Assembly (NCBI GenBank): GCA_021768705.1
Contig: JAETUG010000013.1
Span: forward strand, 1-58,841
Direction of reading: 5' to 3'
Length of the DNA: 58,841 nt
DNA from: Bacillota bacterium
GTDB lineage: Bacteria > Bacillota > Clostridia > Lachnospirales > Anaerotignaceae
The position numbers and the translations under genes are program-made. The notes under the pieces were generated by a model. The model had not been told where the DNA came from. It worked only from the letters and a program-made list of their open reading frames with translations, and searched no databases. Below, one piece after another: positions 32,271 through 39,752 of the stretch (positions are counted from its first letter, which is position 1; every line of letters begins with the position of its first letter).

Positions 32271-32656
32271 TGTGGGGTGTGGCGGCCATTGGCTTTTTCT
32301 CCGGCATCATCAGCGGCATGGGCATTGGCGGCGGGACGATCCTCATTCCTGCTCTGCTGTTTTTGACGGGCATCGACCAGCATCAGGCCCAGGGCGTAAA
32401 CCTGATCTACTTCATCCCCACTGCCATCACGGCCCTCATCACCCACCAGAAAAAAGGGAACCTTTCCTGGAAAACAGCCAAACCCCTTGCCCTGATGGGC
32501 TTGGCAGGGGCAGCGGCAGGGGCTTTTCTGGCGGTGTCCTTGGAATCGGAAATTTTAAAGAAAATATTCGGGGGCTTTTTGTTTTTGATGGGGTTAAGCG
32601 AGATTTTCAAAAAGAAAAAAGCGGAAAAAGGAGAGAAAACAGATGCAAAAGGATGA
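32267..32656 (+). CDS. TauE/SafE family exporter, C-terminal half protein
   Basis: A 129-residue, four-helix protein repeating the same pattern: GFFSGIISGMGIGGGTILIPALLF, then QAQGVNLIYFIPTAITALI, ending in a Lys-rich tail. It starts inside the stop codon of the preceding half. Neither half has lost its glycine-rich pore motif, so this is a stable split rather than a broken gene. Confidence 0.8.
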   Translation: MMWGVAAIGFFSGIISGMGIGGGTILIPALLFLTGIDQHQAQGVNLIYFIPTAITALITHQKKGNLSWKTAKPLALMGLAGAAAGAFLAVSLESEILKKIFGGFLFLMGLSEIFKKKKAEKGEKTDAKG

Positions 32657-32819
32657 TTTTATCAAGCTGAAGCTGAAATTTGCCCAGGCGGATGTGGCGG
32701 AAAAGATCGCCATTTATACGGAAACGCCGGGGCTCAGCACCACCCAGTATAAAGAGCTGCTGCGGATGTATCCCATCGATCGGCTGAATGAACTGGAAAC
32801 GGCATTGGCAAAATTATAA
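32643..32819 (+). CDS. Small conserved-looking protein of unknown function
   Basis: A 58-residue frame below usual length cut-offs: MQKDDFIKLKLKFAQADVAE, then YTETPGLSTTQYKELLRMYPIDRLNELETALAKL. AAAGGAGAG lies 8 nt before the ATG and the gene overlaps the upstream exporter half by 14 nt, followed by a clean terminator. Soluble, helical, charged. I do not recognise a family. Confidence 0.7.
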   Translation: MQKDDFIKLKLKFAQADVAEKIAIYTETPGLSTTQYKELLRMYPIDRLNELETALAKL

Positions 32820-32834
32820 TGTGATACTATGAAG

Positions 32835-32864
32835 AAAAGGGCTGCCTGAATGGGGCAGCCTTTT
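32835..32864 (+). terminator. Terminator after the TauE unit
   Basis: AAAAGGGCTGCC (32835-32846) pairs with GGCAGCCTTTT (32854-32864). Confidence 0.85.
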
Positions 32865-32991
32865 GCCATAGAATGGAAAAGGGATTTTATATTTTCTATA
32901 TCTTCCTTTTGGAATTTATGGTATACTTTTCAATAACTATAGGTAATTTATAGGTATTTTTCGAAAATCGGATGAAAGGGGCTGCAGCAAT

Positions 32992-33291
32992 ATGGAATTT
33001 ATCGATGATTTATTTGTTGGCGGCAATGTGACAGATCTGGAAACGATCGTTTATAGCCTGCGGCGAGGAATTCCTGTGCTGCATTTGGACTGCATCGTCT
33101 ATTTCGAGGACAAAAACCGTCTGGAGATCTTATCTGCCCATGAACTGTTTCATGAGCGGAATAAAAACCGCCCGGCAAAGATTGCAGGCATCGCCATGGG
33201 TAGGCGGGAAGCGGTGGATCTGCTGGTTTTCATGGCGGAAGAAGCCCGGAAAAACGGACGCAACCCCGGAAATCCGAAGGAATTGTTCTGA
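32992..33291 (+). CDS. Conserved hypothetical protein, first gene of a sporulation-type operon
   Basis: A 99-residue soluble protein (MEFIDDLFVGGNVTDLETIVYSLRRGIPVLHLDCIVYF at the start; HELFHERNKNRPAKIAGIAMGRREA in the middle). I do not recognise the family. AAAGGGG precedes the ATG and an extended -10 box (TATGGTATACT, 32917-32927) lies upstream. It is separated by 13 nt from the next gene, so it probably heads the unit reaching to 37301. Confidence 0.75.
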   Translation: MEFIDDLFVGGNVTDLETIVYSLRRGIPVLHLDCIVYFEDKNRLEILSAHELFHERNKNRPAKIAGIAMGRREAVDLLVFMAEEARKNGRNPGNPKELF

Positions 33292-33304
33292 TCAGGTGAA
33301 ATAA

Positions 33305-33982
33305 ATGAAGGCTTTGTATTATGCCATCGGTCTGATCGCCGCTTTTTGCCTGATGTTTACGATATTGATTACATCGGTAGAGGCTGTGGTCTATTGGAAC
33401 GATGGCTATTTTGAAAAGGAATATACGAAATATCATGTGCTGCAGGAGGTTTCCATGGAAATGGATGACCTGCTTTTCGTCACCGATGAAATGATGGCTT
33501 ATTTAAAAGGTGACAGGGATGACCTGGTGGTAAACACCATCATAGATGGGAAGGAGCAGGAATTCTTCAACGAAAAGGAAAAACGCCACATGGAGGATGT
33601 GCAGGGATTGTTTCTGGGTGCCATGGGGCTGCGCCGGGGGGCGGTCTGCGTTGTTTTGCTGGGGGCAGCGGTTCTTCTGGTGAAAAAACAGGGCTTGGTG
33701 CTGCTGCGGATGCTGCAATGGGGCATCGGGCTTTTCATCGGCAGCATGGCAGGGCTGGCAGCCTTGGCTTCTACGGATTTTACGAGATATTTTACCTATT
33801 TCCATCTGCTCTTTTTCGACAATGATGACTGGTATTTGAATCCGCAGACGGATCTGCTCATCAATATCGTACCGGAAGGTTTTTTTCGGGATACGGCCTA
33901 TACCATCGCAGGCCTGTTCCTTGCGGTCAGCTTCGCTCTTTGGCTGGGGGCAGGGCTGCTGCGGAAAAAAGTGCGAAAATAA
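33305..33982 (+). CDS. TIGR01906-type integral membrane protein
   Basis: A 225-residue membrane protein with four helices (1-25, about 102-120, 130-155, 195-220) and an outer loop containing EMMAYLKGDRDDLVVNTIIDG and FFNEKEKRHMEDVQGLF, the hallmark of the TIGR01906/DUF1461 family common in Clostridia and lactobacilli. The function is unknown. It is co-directional with the sporulation-linked genes downstream. Confidence 0.85.
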   Translation: MKALYYAIGLIAAFCLMFTILITSVEAVVYWNDGYFEKEYTKYHVLQEVSMEMDDLLFVTDEMMAYLKGDRDDLVVNTIIDGKEQEFFNEKEKRHMEDVQGLFLGAMGLRRGAVCVVLLGAAVLLVKKQGLVLLRMLQWGIGLFIGSMAGLAALASTDFTRYFTYFHLLFFDNDDWYLNPQTDLLINIVPEGFFRDTAYTIAGLFLAVSFALWLGAGLLRKKVRK

Positions 33983-33994
33983 AGGAATGTTGTT

Positions 33995-35011
33995 ATGAAG
34001 TTGATTTTGCTGGGAATTTTAAAAGGGATCGGCATCGTGCTGCTGGCACTGCTGCTGCTTTTCCTGCTGTTGGTACTGGTGGTGCTGTTTTCGCCCATCC
34101 GTTATCAGTTGGCAGGGGAAAAGAAGGCGGAGCTGGGCGGTTCTTTTGGCGTGTCCTGGTTATGTGGGACAGTCAAGATCGACGGCGGCTATACCCCGGC
34201 GGAATCTTTGAAATGTAAGGTCAAAGTGTTGTGGTTCACCCTTATAGGCGGAGAGCCCAAGGAGAAAAAAGAGAAGAAACCGAAAAAGAAAAAAGCACCG
34301 AAAAAGGAAGCGTTAAAACCTGATTTGCAGGCGGCGGAAAAAACGACGAAACAGGCAGAAAAACCTGTGCAGGAGGAAACAGTCCCCCTCGAAGCTGAGA
34401 AAAAAGAAGAACCGCCTATAACTGAAAAAATAACTGAGAAAGAAGAACCGCCTTTGGAACAGCCGAAGGTGAAACAGCAGCGGATGGAACGGAAACAGCC
34501 GAAAACCGTCCGCAGGGTAAAGCTTTCCGAGGTGGAGGAAAAACCTCCCGCAGAGGATATGGATATCCAACTGGAATTGGACGAGGACGATGCTTTCTTC
34601 ACAGGAGACGAAGCACAGGAGGCAACGAAAGGAAAAATCCCTCCCATCGTGAAGGAGCTTTGGAGCATCGAGGAGAAAAAAGAGATTTTCAAAGCATTGA
34701 AAAAACTGCTGAAGCGGCTGATGAAGGGCATTCTGCCCGGTAATTTGTTTCTCAAGGGCACCATCGGCACCGGTGACCCCACCACCACAGGCTATGTGCT
34801 GGCGCTGGCGGGGATGCTGACAGCGAAATTCGGCAATGACATACAGATCAAAGGGGACTTCACCAAAGCCACGGCGGAGGATATGGAAGTCCGTGTCAAA
34901 GGAAAGATCGTATTGGGCAAACTGCTATGGGCAGTACTGGCGTTTGTTTTGACAAAGCCCGTGCGCAAGGCGATCCGGAAAACGATCAAATTTCTGCGGA
35001 AAAAAGACTGA
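33995..35011 (+). CDS. DUF2953 membrane-anchored protein (YtfI-like)
   Basis: A 338-residue protein: N-terminal membrane helix (GIGIVLLALLLLFLLLVLVVLFSPI), the DUF2953 start SPIRYQLAGEKKAELGGSFGVSWLCGTVKIDGGY, a long Lys/Glu/Pro-rich linker (about residues 90-190) and a conserved C-terminal part LKKLLKRLMKGILPGNLFLKGTIGTGDPTTTGYVLALAGML. In Bacillus the equivalent gene lies beside ytfJ, as here. The function is unknown, but context points to spore formation. Confidence 0.85.
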   Translation: MKLILLGILKGIGIVLLALLLLFLLLVLVVLFSPIRYQLAGEKKAELGGSFGVSWLCGTVKIDGGYTPAESLKCKVKVLWFTLIGGEPKEKKEKKPKKKKAPKKEALKPDLQAAEKTTKQAEKPVQEETVPLEAEKKEEPPITEKITEKEEPPLEQPKVKQQRMERKQPKTVRRVKLSEVEEKPPAEDMDIQLELDEDDAFFTGDEAQEATKGKIPPIVKELWSIEEKKEIFKALKKLLKRLMKGILPGNLFLKGTIGTGDPTTTGYVLALAGMLTAKFGNDIQIKGDFTKATAEDMEVRVKGKIVLGKLLWAVLAFVLTKPVRKAIRKTIKFLRKKD

Positions 35012-35050
35012 GAATCAGACGGAAAAGAGGAAAGGATACGGTGAAACGAT

Positions 35051-35449
35051 ATGAGTAAGGATTTCAATGAAGCGGTAGATGTATTATTTCATAAAGTAGA
35101 TGATCTGGTCTCCACAAAAACAGTGGTTGGAGAAGCCATCGTCATCGGCGATCTGACCTTGTTGCCCTTGATCGAAGTGGCAGTGGGTGCAGGGGTCGGC
35201 GCAAAGGAAAGTGTAAATGCTGCAGGCGGCATGGGGGCAAAGATCACACCTTCTGCCATTCTGATGATCCGCCCCGATGGCACTCAGCTCATCAATGTGA
35301 AGAATCAGGATGCCCTGACAAAGCTGATCGATATGGCGCCCGGTGTGGTGAATAAGCTGAACTTTGGTTCTGTTTTCACAGGAAGAAACAAAAGCACAGA
35401 ACCCAAGGAAGAAGTGAAATTTGAAGAAGAGACCATCGTGGAAGAATAA
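35051..35449 (+). CDS. gerW: GerW family sporulation protein (YtfJ)
   Basis: A 132-residue protein of the GerW/YtfJ family, forespore proteins needed for normal germinant response in Bacillus. Typical segments: VVGEAIVIGDLTLLPLIEVAVGAGVGA, the glycine-rich GGMGAKITPSAILMI, and the acidic C-terminal tail. It follows the DUF2953 gene as in other Firmicutes and precedes the DUF1887 nuclease gene by 31 nt. Confidence 0.92.
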   Translation: MSKDFNEAVDVLFHKVDDLVSTKTVVGEAIVIGDLTLLPLIEVAVGAGVGAKESVNAAGGMGAKITPSAILMIRPDGTQLINVKNQDALTKLIDMAPGVVNKLNFGSVFTGRNKSTEPKEEVKFEEETIVEE

Positions 35450-35480
35450 GAAAATGAGCCGAGAGGGGGGAACGCTCCCA

Positions 35481-36680
35481 ATGAAGGTTTTGATTGAATA
35501 TTATGATAAGGATGTTCTGAAAAATATCGTGGCGCCCTTGACGCTGCAGCCCGATAAGGTGATCTATCTTTATGACAGAGGGATGGAGGATATGAGCGTG
35601 TTCCGTTCCCTCGTCACCTGCTTTCAAAAAAGCCTGCCCCATATCATCGTGGAACATTATCCCGTGGATATCAGCTCCGTGGAAAAGCTGCGGACGGCGA
35701 CCTGTCGGGTGATAGAACGCTATGGCGGGGAAAACTGTACGATGGAACTGACCGGCGGCAGTGAATTGATGATGATTGCCGGTTATAAGGCAGGCATGGA
35801 AACGGGCACGCGCATGGTGCATACGGACTTGGTGAAACGCTGTATCACCGATATCGAAACCGATGAAAAGGTGGCCGATACGGTGACGCTGACTTTGGAA
35901 AATTTTATCGATGCCAAGGGGGCCTGCTTTATGGGGGAATCCCATCGTGCCCCTCAGCCGGAGAAATATGAGCCAATCAATCATTTGGCAAGATATCTGT
36001 TCCGTCACCTGAAAGAATGGAAAAACACCTGCAGCTGGCTGCAGACAGTGGCGGCAAGAGGATTGCCCCACGAACTGCATATGGAAAGCCCCAGGAATAT
36101 CCACATGAAGAACGGCAGACCCGTTGCCCCCGATGATGGGGTTTTGATGGAATTTCAGGAAAATGGGTTCATCGAAAACCTGGAACAGGAGGAAAATTGG
36201 ATACAGTTCGATTTTTGTTCTATGGAAGATAAGCAATACGGCATCAGCTATGGCGTATGGCTGGAATTGTATGTTTATGTGGCGGCAGCCGGCAGCGGCG
36301 TGTTCGACGATGTAAAGCTGGGCACGATGATCGACTGGAATGCCTATGATGGTTTGAAGATCGGTGGAAACGAAATTGATGTGATGCTGATGGATGATTC
36401 TCTGCCGGTGTTCATTTCCTGTAAACTGCGGGATGCGGACACAGCGGCATTGAATGAATTGCTTGTGGCAAAAAAACGATTGGGCGGTTGGTTTTCCAAG
36501 GGCGTTATCGTTACATATAGCAGAGAAAAACAGGAAAAGACCGGTACCTATGAACGCTGCAAGGAGCTGGGGCTGGAAATGCTGGATGAAAGAGATATTC
36601 TGGCGGCGGATTTCAGAGAACGCCTGGTCAGAACCATTCGGGAGCATGACTTAGTAAGTCTCAAGTGGAAAAAGGTATAA
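35481..36680 (+). CDS. DUF1887 CARF-domain nuclease (Card1/Can2-like)
   Basis: A 399-residue protein with an N-terminal CARF-type Rossmann domain (MKVLIEYYDKDVLKNIVAPL; CTMELTGGSELMMIAGYKAG with TGG at 91-93) and a C-terminal PD-(D/E)xK nuclease core: E262 in WLELYVY, E298 and D300 in GGNEIDVMLMDD, and ISCK with K315. This is the layout of Card1/Can2, nucleases that in type III CRISPR systems are switched on by cyclic tetra-adenylate. No CRISPR array, cas10 or other cas gene is present here; it sits in an operon behind gerW. The start is the ATG at 35481, preceded by GAGGGGGG. The natural ligand and role are open. Confidence 0.85.
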   Translation: MKVLIEYYDKDVLKNIVAPLTLQPDKVIYLYDRGMEDMSVFRSLVTCFQKSLPHIIVEHYPVDISSVEKLRTATCRVIERYGGENCTMELTGGSELMMIAGYKAGMETGTRMVHTDLVKRCITDIETDEKVADTVTLTLENFIDAKGACFMGESHRAPQPEKYEPINHLARYLFRHLKEWKNTCSWLQTVAARGLPHELHMESPRNIHMKNGRPVAPDDGVLMEFQENGFIENLEQEENWIQFDFCSMEDKQYGISYGVWLELYVYVAAAGSGVFDDVKLGTMIDWNAYDGLKIGGNEIDVMLMDDSLPVFISCKLRDADTAALNELLVAKKRLGGWFSKGVIVTYSREKQEKTGTYERCKELGLEMLDERDILAADFRERLVRTIREHDLVSLKWKKV

Positions 36681-36695
36681 GAGGAGGAGAACGCC

Positions 36696-37301
36696 TTGGC
36701 GAAGAAGAATACCCGAAACACCAAGAGCCGTATCGTTTCGGCGGCGTGGAAGCTGTTTTATGAAAACGGTTACGATGACACCACGGTGGAAGAGATCGTG
36801 GAAGAATCCGGCACCTCCAAGGGCTCTTTTTATCATTATTTCAGCGGAAAGGACGCCCTTTTGAGTTCCCTTTCCGATCTGTTCGATGATAAATATCAGG
36901 AACTGATCCCCACGCTGGATGAAAATATAGATAGCTTCGACAAGCTGATGTATTTGAATCGGGAAATGTTTTTGATGATTGATGACAGTATTTCCATGGA
37001 TCTGACGGCACGGATGTATGCCTCCCAGTTGATCACAACGGGAGAAAAGCATCTGCTGGATCATAACAGGGTGTATTATAAACTGCTGCGGCAGATCGTG
37101 GCGGAGGGACAGAAGAAGGGCGAGCTGCGGGATGATATCTCCGTCAATGAGATTGTAAAGGTCTATGCCCTGTGCGAGCGGGCATTGATCTATGATTGGT
37201 GCATCAGCAATGGGGAGTATTCCCTGTGCCAATATGCCAAGGAAATGATGCCTGTTTTTTTGGGAAGTTTCCGCAAAAAGAAGACAGAAGAGGCGTTATA
37301 A
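36696..37301 (+). CDS. TetR/AcrR family regulator
   Basis: A 201-residue regulator: SRIVSAAWKLFYENGYDDTTVEEIVEESGTSKGSFYHYFSGKDALL is a canonical TetR helix-turn-helix, followed by an all-helical ligand domain. The start is TTG, with GAGGAGGAG 6 nt upstream and the preceding gene ending 15 nt away, so it closes the unit 32992-37301. It may regulate this unit or the proline symporter downstream. Confidence 0.92.
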   Translation: MAKKNTRNTKSRIVSAAWKLFYENGYDDTTVEEIVEESGTSKGSFYHYFSGKDALLSSLSDLFDDKYQELIPTLDENIDSFDKLMYLNREMFLMIDDSISMDLTARMYASQLITTGEKHLLDHNRVYYKLLRQIVAEGQKKGELRDDISVNEIVKVYALCERALIYDWCISNGEYSLCQYAKEMMPVFLGSFRKKKTEEAL

Positions 37302-37345
37302 AATAAAAAATATTTTTTGGATATATTTTTATACTAAAAATCGTA

Positions 37346-37389
37346 CAGTCGAAATTCATTGAAATTATCATGAATTCGGCTGTTTTTTA
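37346..37389 (+). terminator. Terminator of the gerW-tetR unit
   Basis: CAGTCGAAATTCAT (37346-37359) pairs with ATGAATTCGGCTG (37370-37382), followed by six T. Confidence 0.8.
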
Positions 37390-37429
37390 TTATTTTGGTT
37401 TAGAAATAGTATAAACTATATTCTGTATT

Positions 37430-37457
37430 TCGTTCTACTAAAAAGTATGGTATACTC
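37430..37457 (+). promoter_or_regulatory. putP promoter
   Basis: TTCGTT, a 16-bp spacer and TATACT with an upstream TATGG, about 45 nt before the start codon. The -35 box is weak. Confidence 0.55.
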
Positions 37458-37500
37458 ATGAAAACCAAAAAACAAAAGACAGGAAGAAAGGTAGAGTATT

Positions 37501-39033
37501 ATGTTATCAGCAAAAGTTTTAATCATGCTCACCATCATCGTTTATCTGGGCGGTATGGTCGGCATAGGCGTTTATTGTTCCAAGAAAAATGAAAACGTAG
37601 GCGACTTTTATCTGGGCGGCAGAAAGCTGGGCCCCTTTGTGACAGCCATGTCTGCGGAAGCATCCGACATGAGCGGCTGGCTTTTGATGGGCCTGCCCGG
37701 TCTGGCATATATCGCAGGGATTGCGGAGCCTGTTTGGACAGCCATCGGTCTGGGCATCGGCACATATATCAACTGGCTCGTTGTAGCAAAACGAATCCGT
37801 ATCTATACCCATCAGGTAGATGCGATCACTTTGCCTGATTTCTTCTCCTTGCGATACAAAGATGAGAAAAATGTGCTGATGGGCATTGCGGCATTGTTCA
37901 TCATCATCTTCTTTATTCCCTATACAGCATCCGGCTTTGCGGCATGCGGCAAGCTGTTCAGCAGCATTTTTGCCATCGATTATTTGCCCGCAATGATCAT
38001 CAGTGCTGTTGTTATCGTAGCATATACCGCAACGGGTGGTTTTCTGGCGGCCAGTACAACTGACCTGATCCAGAGCATCGTTATGAGTATTGCATTGGTC
38101 GTTGTTGTTTTCTTCGGTATCCACGTTGCCGGCGGCATCGACGCTGTAGCGGCAAACGCAAATTCCATGGTGGATTATCTGAGCCTGACAGCAAGCCATG
38201 CCGTAGGCGAAGGCACAACAACACCTTATGGCTTTTTGACTATCGTATCCACATTGGCGTGGGGTCTGGGCTATTTTGGTATGCCCCATATCCTTCTGCG
38301 CTTTATGGCCATTGAAGATAAAGAAAAGCTGAAACTTTCCAGAAGAATTGCAACCACTTGGGTATTCATCGCCATGGGTGTTGCCATCTTCATCGGCGTT
38401 GTCGGCAATGCCATGACAGCGGCAGGCGCACTGCCTTTCCTGGAAGGCTCTGCTTCTGAAACGATCATCGTAGTCATTTCCGATTTCCTGAGCAAATATG
38501 GCGTACTGGCAGCCATCATGGGCGGCGTGATTTTGGCAGGTATCCTGGCATCCACTATGTCCACAGCCGATTCTCAGCTGTTGGCGGCATCCTCCAGCTT
38601 CTCTCAGAACCTGGTGCGGGGCTTCTTCCGTGTGAATATTTCCGAAAAAACAGCTATGGTACTGGCGAGAGCCTCTGTATTGGGTATTGCTGTGATCGGT
38701 GCATTCATTGCCAGAGACCCTAACAGCTCCGTATTCCGTATTGTATCCTTTGCATGGGCAGGCTTCGGTGCTACCTTTGGCCCCGTGGTGCTGGCATCCC
38801 TGTTCTGGAAACGTTCCAATAAACAGGGCGCACTGGCAGGTATGATCGTCGGCGGCGTGATGGTATTCGTATGGAAATATCTGGTTCGTCCCATGGGCGG
38901 CATCTGGGATATTTATGAACTGCTGCCTGCATTCCTGCTGGCACTGGCGGCAATTGTAATTGTTAGCTTGGCAACCGCAGAACCTTCTAAAGAAATTCAG
39001 GATGAATTTGACAAAGTGAAAGCATCCCTGTAA
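37501..39033 (+). CDS. putP: Sodium/proline symporter
   Basis: A 510-residue sodium:solute symporter with thirteen predicted helices, closest in motif to PutP: FYLGGRKLGPFVTAMSAEASDMSGWLLMGLPG, QVDAITLPDFFSLRYKDEKNVL, AYTATGGFLAASTTDLIQ (sodium-site region), and ILASTMSTADSQLLAASSSF. It imports proline with Na+. Length is normal. AGGAAG precedes the ATG. Monocistronic with its own promoter and terminator. Confidence 0.93.
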   Translation: MLSAKVLIMLTIIVYLGGMVGIGVYCSKKNENVGDFYLGGRKLGPFVTAMSAEASDMSGWLLMGLPGLAYIAGIAEPVWTAIGLGIGTYINWLVVAKRIRIYTHQVDAITLPDFFSLRYKDEKNVLMGIAALFIIIFFIPYTASGFAACGKLFSSIFAIDYLPAMIISAVVIVAYTATGGFLAASTTDLIQSIVMSIALVVVVFFGIHVAGGIDAVAANANSMVDYLSLTASHAVGEGTTTPYGFLTIVSTLAWGLGYFGMPHILLRFMAIEDKEKLKLSRRIATTWVFIAMGVAIFIGVVGNAMTAAGALPFLEGSASETIIVVISDFLSKYGVLAAIMGGVILAGILASTMSTADSQLLAASSSFSQNLVRGFFRVNISEKTAMVLARASVLGIAVIGAFIARDPNSSVFRIVSFAWAGFGATFGPVVLASLFWKRSNKQGALAGMIVGGVMVFVWKYLVRPMGGIWDIYELLPAFLLALAAIVIVSLATAEPSKEIQDEFDKVKASL

Positions 39034-39056
39034 TAGGAAAAATATTAGAAAAATGA

Positions 39057-39094
39057 AAACCCCCTCTGGGCGAAAATGCCTAGAGGGGGTTTTT
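39057..39094 (+). terminator. putP terminator
   Basis: AACCCCCTCTGGGC pairs with GCCTAGAGGGGGTTTTT around GAAAAT. Confidence 0.9.
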
Positions 39095-39099
39095 AAATT

Positions 39100-39242
39100 G
39101 CCCCTTTCCTCGGCGAGAAGTTACTGCTCAAAAGTTACTGCTCATTTCGAACTGCCCCCTTCCCTCGGCAAATCTCCGCAGAAATAGGAAAAACACTTCG
39201 TGTTTTAAATATTTCTGCGGAGAATTCCCTGCGCGGGGGCAG
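39100..39242 (-). repeat. Palindromic repeat family, copy B (reverse orientation)
   Basis: Outer arms CTGCCCCC (39152-39159) and GGGGGCAG (39235-39242) with the family's CTTCCCTCGG and CTGCGCGG edges. The inside differs: TCTCCGCAGAAAT (39173-39185) pairs with ATTTCTGCGGAGA (39211-39223) around an AAAACAC/GTGTTTT hairpin. The flank at 39117-39145 has two AGTTACTGC units, matching the tail of copy A in reverse. Confidence 0.8.
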
Positions 39243-39326
39243 GGAAGTTAACGGAAATGCCGTTAAATTTCTCCATTTTCTTCTTTTTGTGATTTAATAG
39301 AAGAAAAACGAATTAGGAGGATTTTT

Positions 39327-39602
39327 ATGGAACGATGGGATGAATGGGAGGATTTTTTGGATACCTTATATATGCAAGCAATGAAAGATTTTGAAGCATC
39401 GAAATTGTTTGAATATCAGACAGAAAGGCAGAAGCAAAGAGCGGCGTTGATGGAGAATCTTCTTGCGGCGGCAGACAGACCTGTTTTTGAAGAGATTTCC
39501 CTCAGTATTTGGGAGGATGCCGAATATCGGATGCGGTTGCTATATCAACGAGGCTTTGCAGATTGTGTCAATCTTTTAAAGACAATGGGCAGGTTCCCTT
39601 GA
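39327..39602 (+). CDS. Small hypothetical protein (DUF6809-like)
   Basis: A 91-residue helical protein (MERWDEWEDFLDTLYMQAMKDF; ISLSIWEDAEYRMRLLYQRGFADCVNLLKTM). Its layout, an N-terminal LxxLY element and a C-terminal (Y/F)xxGFxxxxxLL element, resembles the protein at 55771-56031, and both look like DUF6809 proteins of Clostridia, though similarity is weak. AGGAGG precedes the ATG. The gene is bracketed by repeat copies B and C in opposite orientation. Confidence 0.65.
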   Translation: MERWDEWEDFLDTLYMQAMKDFEASKLFEYQTERQKQRAALMENLLAAADRPVFEEISLSIWEDAEYRMRLLYQRGFADCVNLLKTMGRFP

Positions 39603-39618
39603 TTTTGCCATAAACCTT

Positions 39619-39712
39619 CTCTGCCCCCGCGCAGGTGGTCTGTCGTTGGGAATGTATACTTGTATCTCTTTCCCAACGACACCCACCGAGGGAAGGGGGC
39701 AGTTCGAGAAGC
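39619..39712 (+). repeat. Palindromic repeat family, copy C
   Basis: Outer arms CTGCCCCC (39621-39628) and GGGGGCAG (39695-39702); inner TGTCGTTGGGAA and TTCCCAACGACA. Same orientation and nearly the same inside as copy A, except for the short central loop; the change G to T in one arm is matched by C to A in the other. Confidence 0.85.
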
Positions 39713-39714
39713 AA

Positions 39715-39750
39715 TAAAAAAAGCAGTGCATTGCACTGCTTTCGTTTTTT
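39715..39750 (-). terminator. ychF terminator
   Basis: AGCAGTG (39722-39728) pairs with CACTGCT (39734-39740); on the minus strand it is followed by seven T. A T tract on the other side makes it bidirectional. Confidence 0.8.
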
Positions 39751-39752
39751 TA

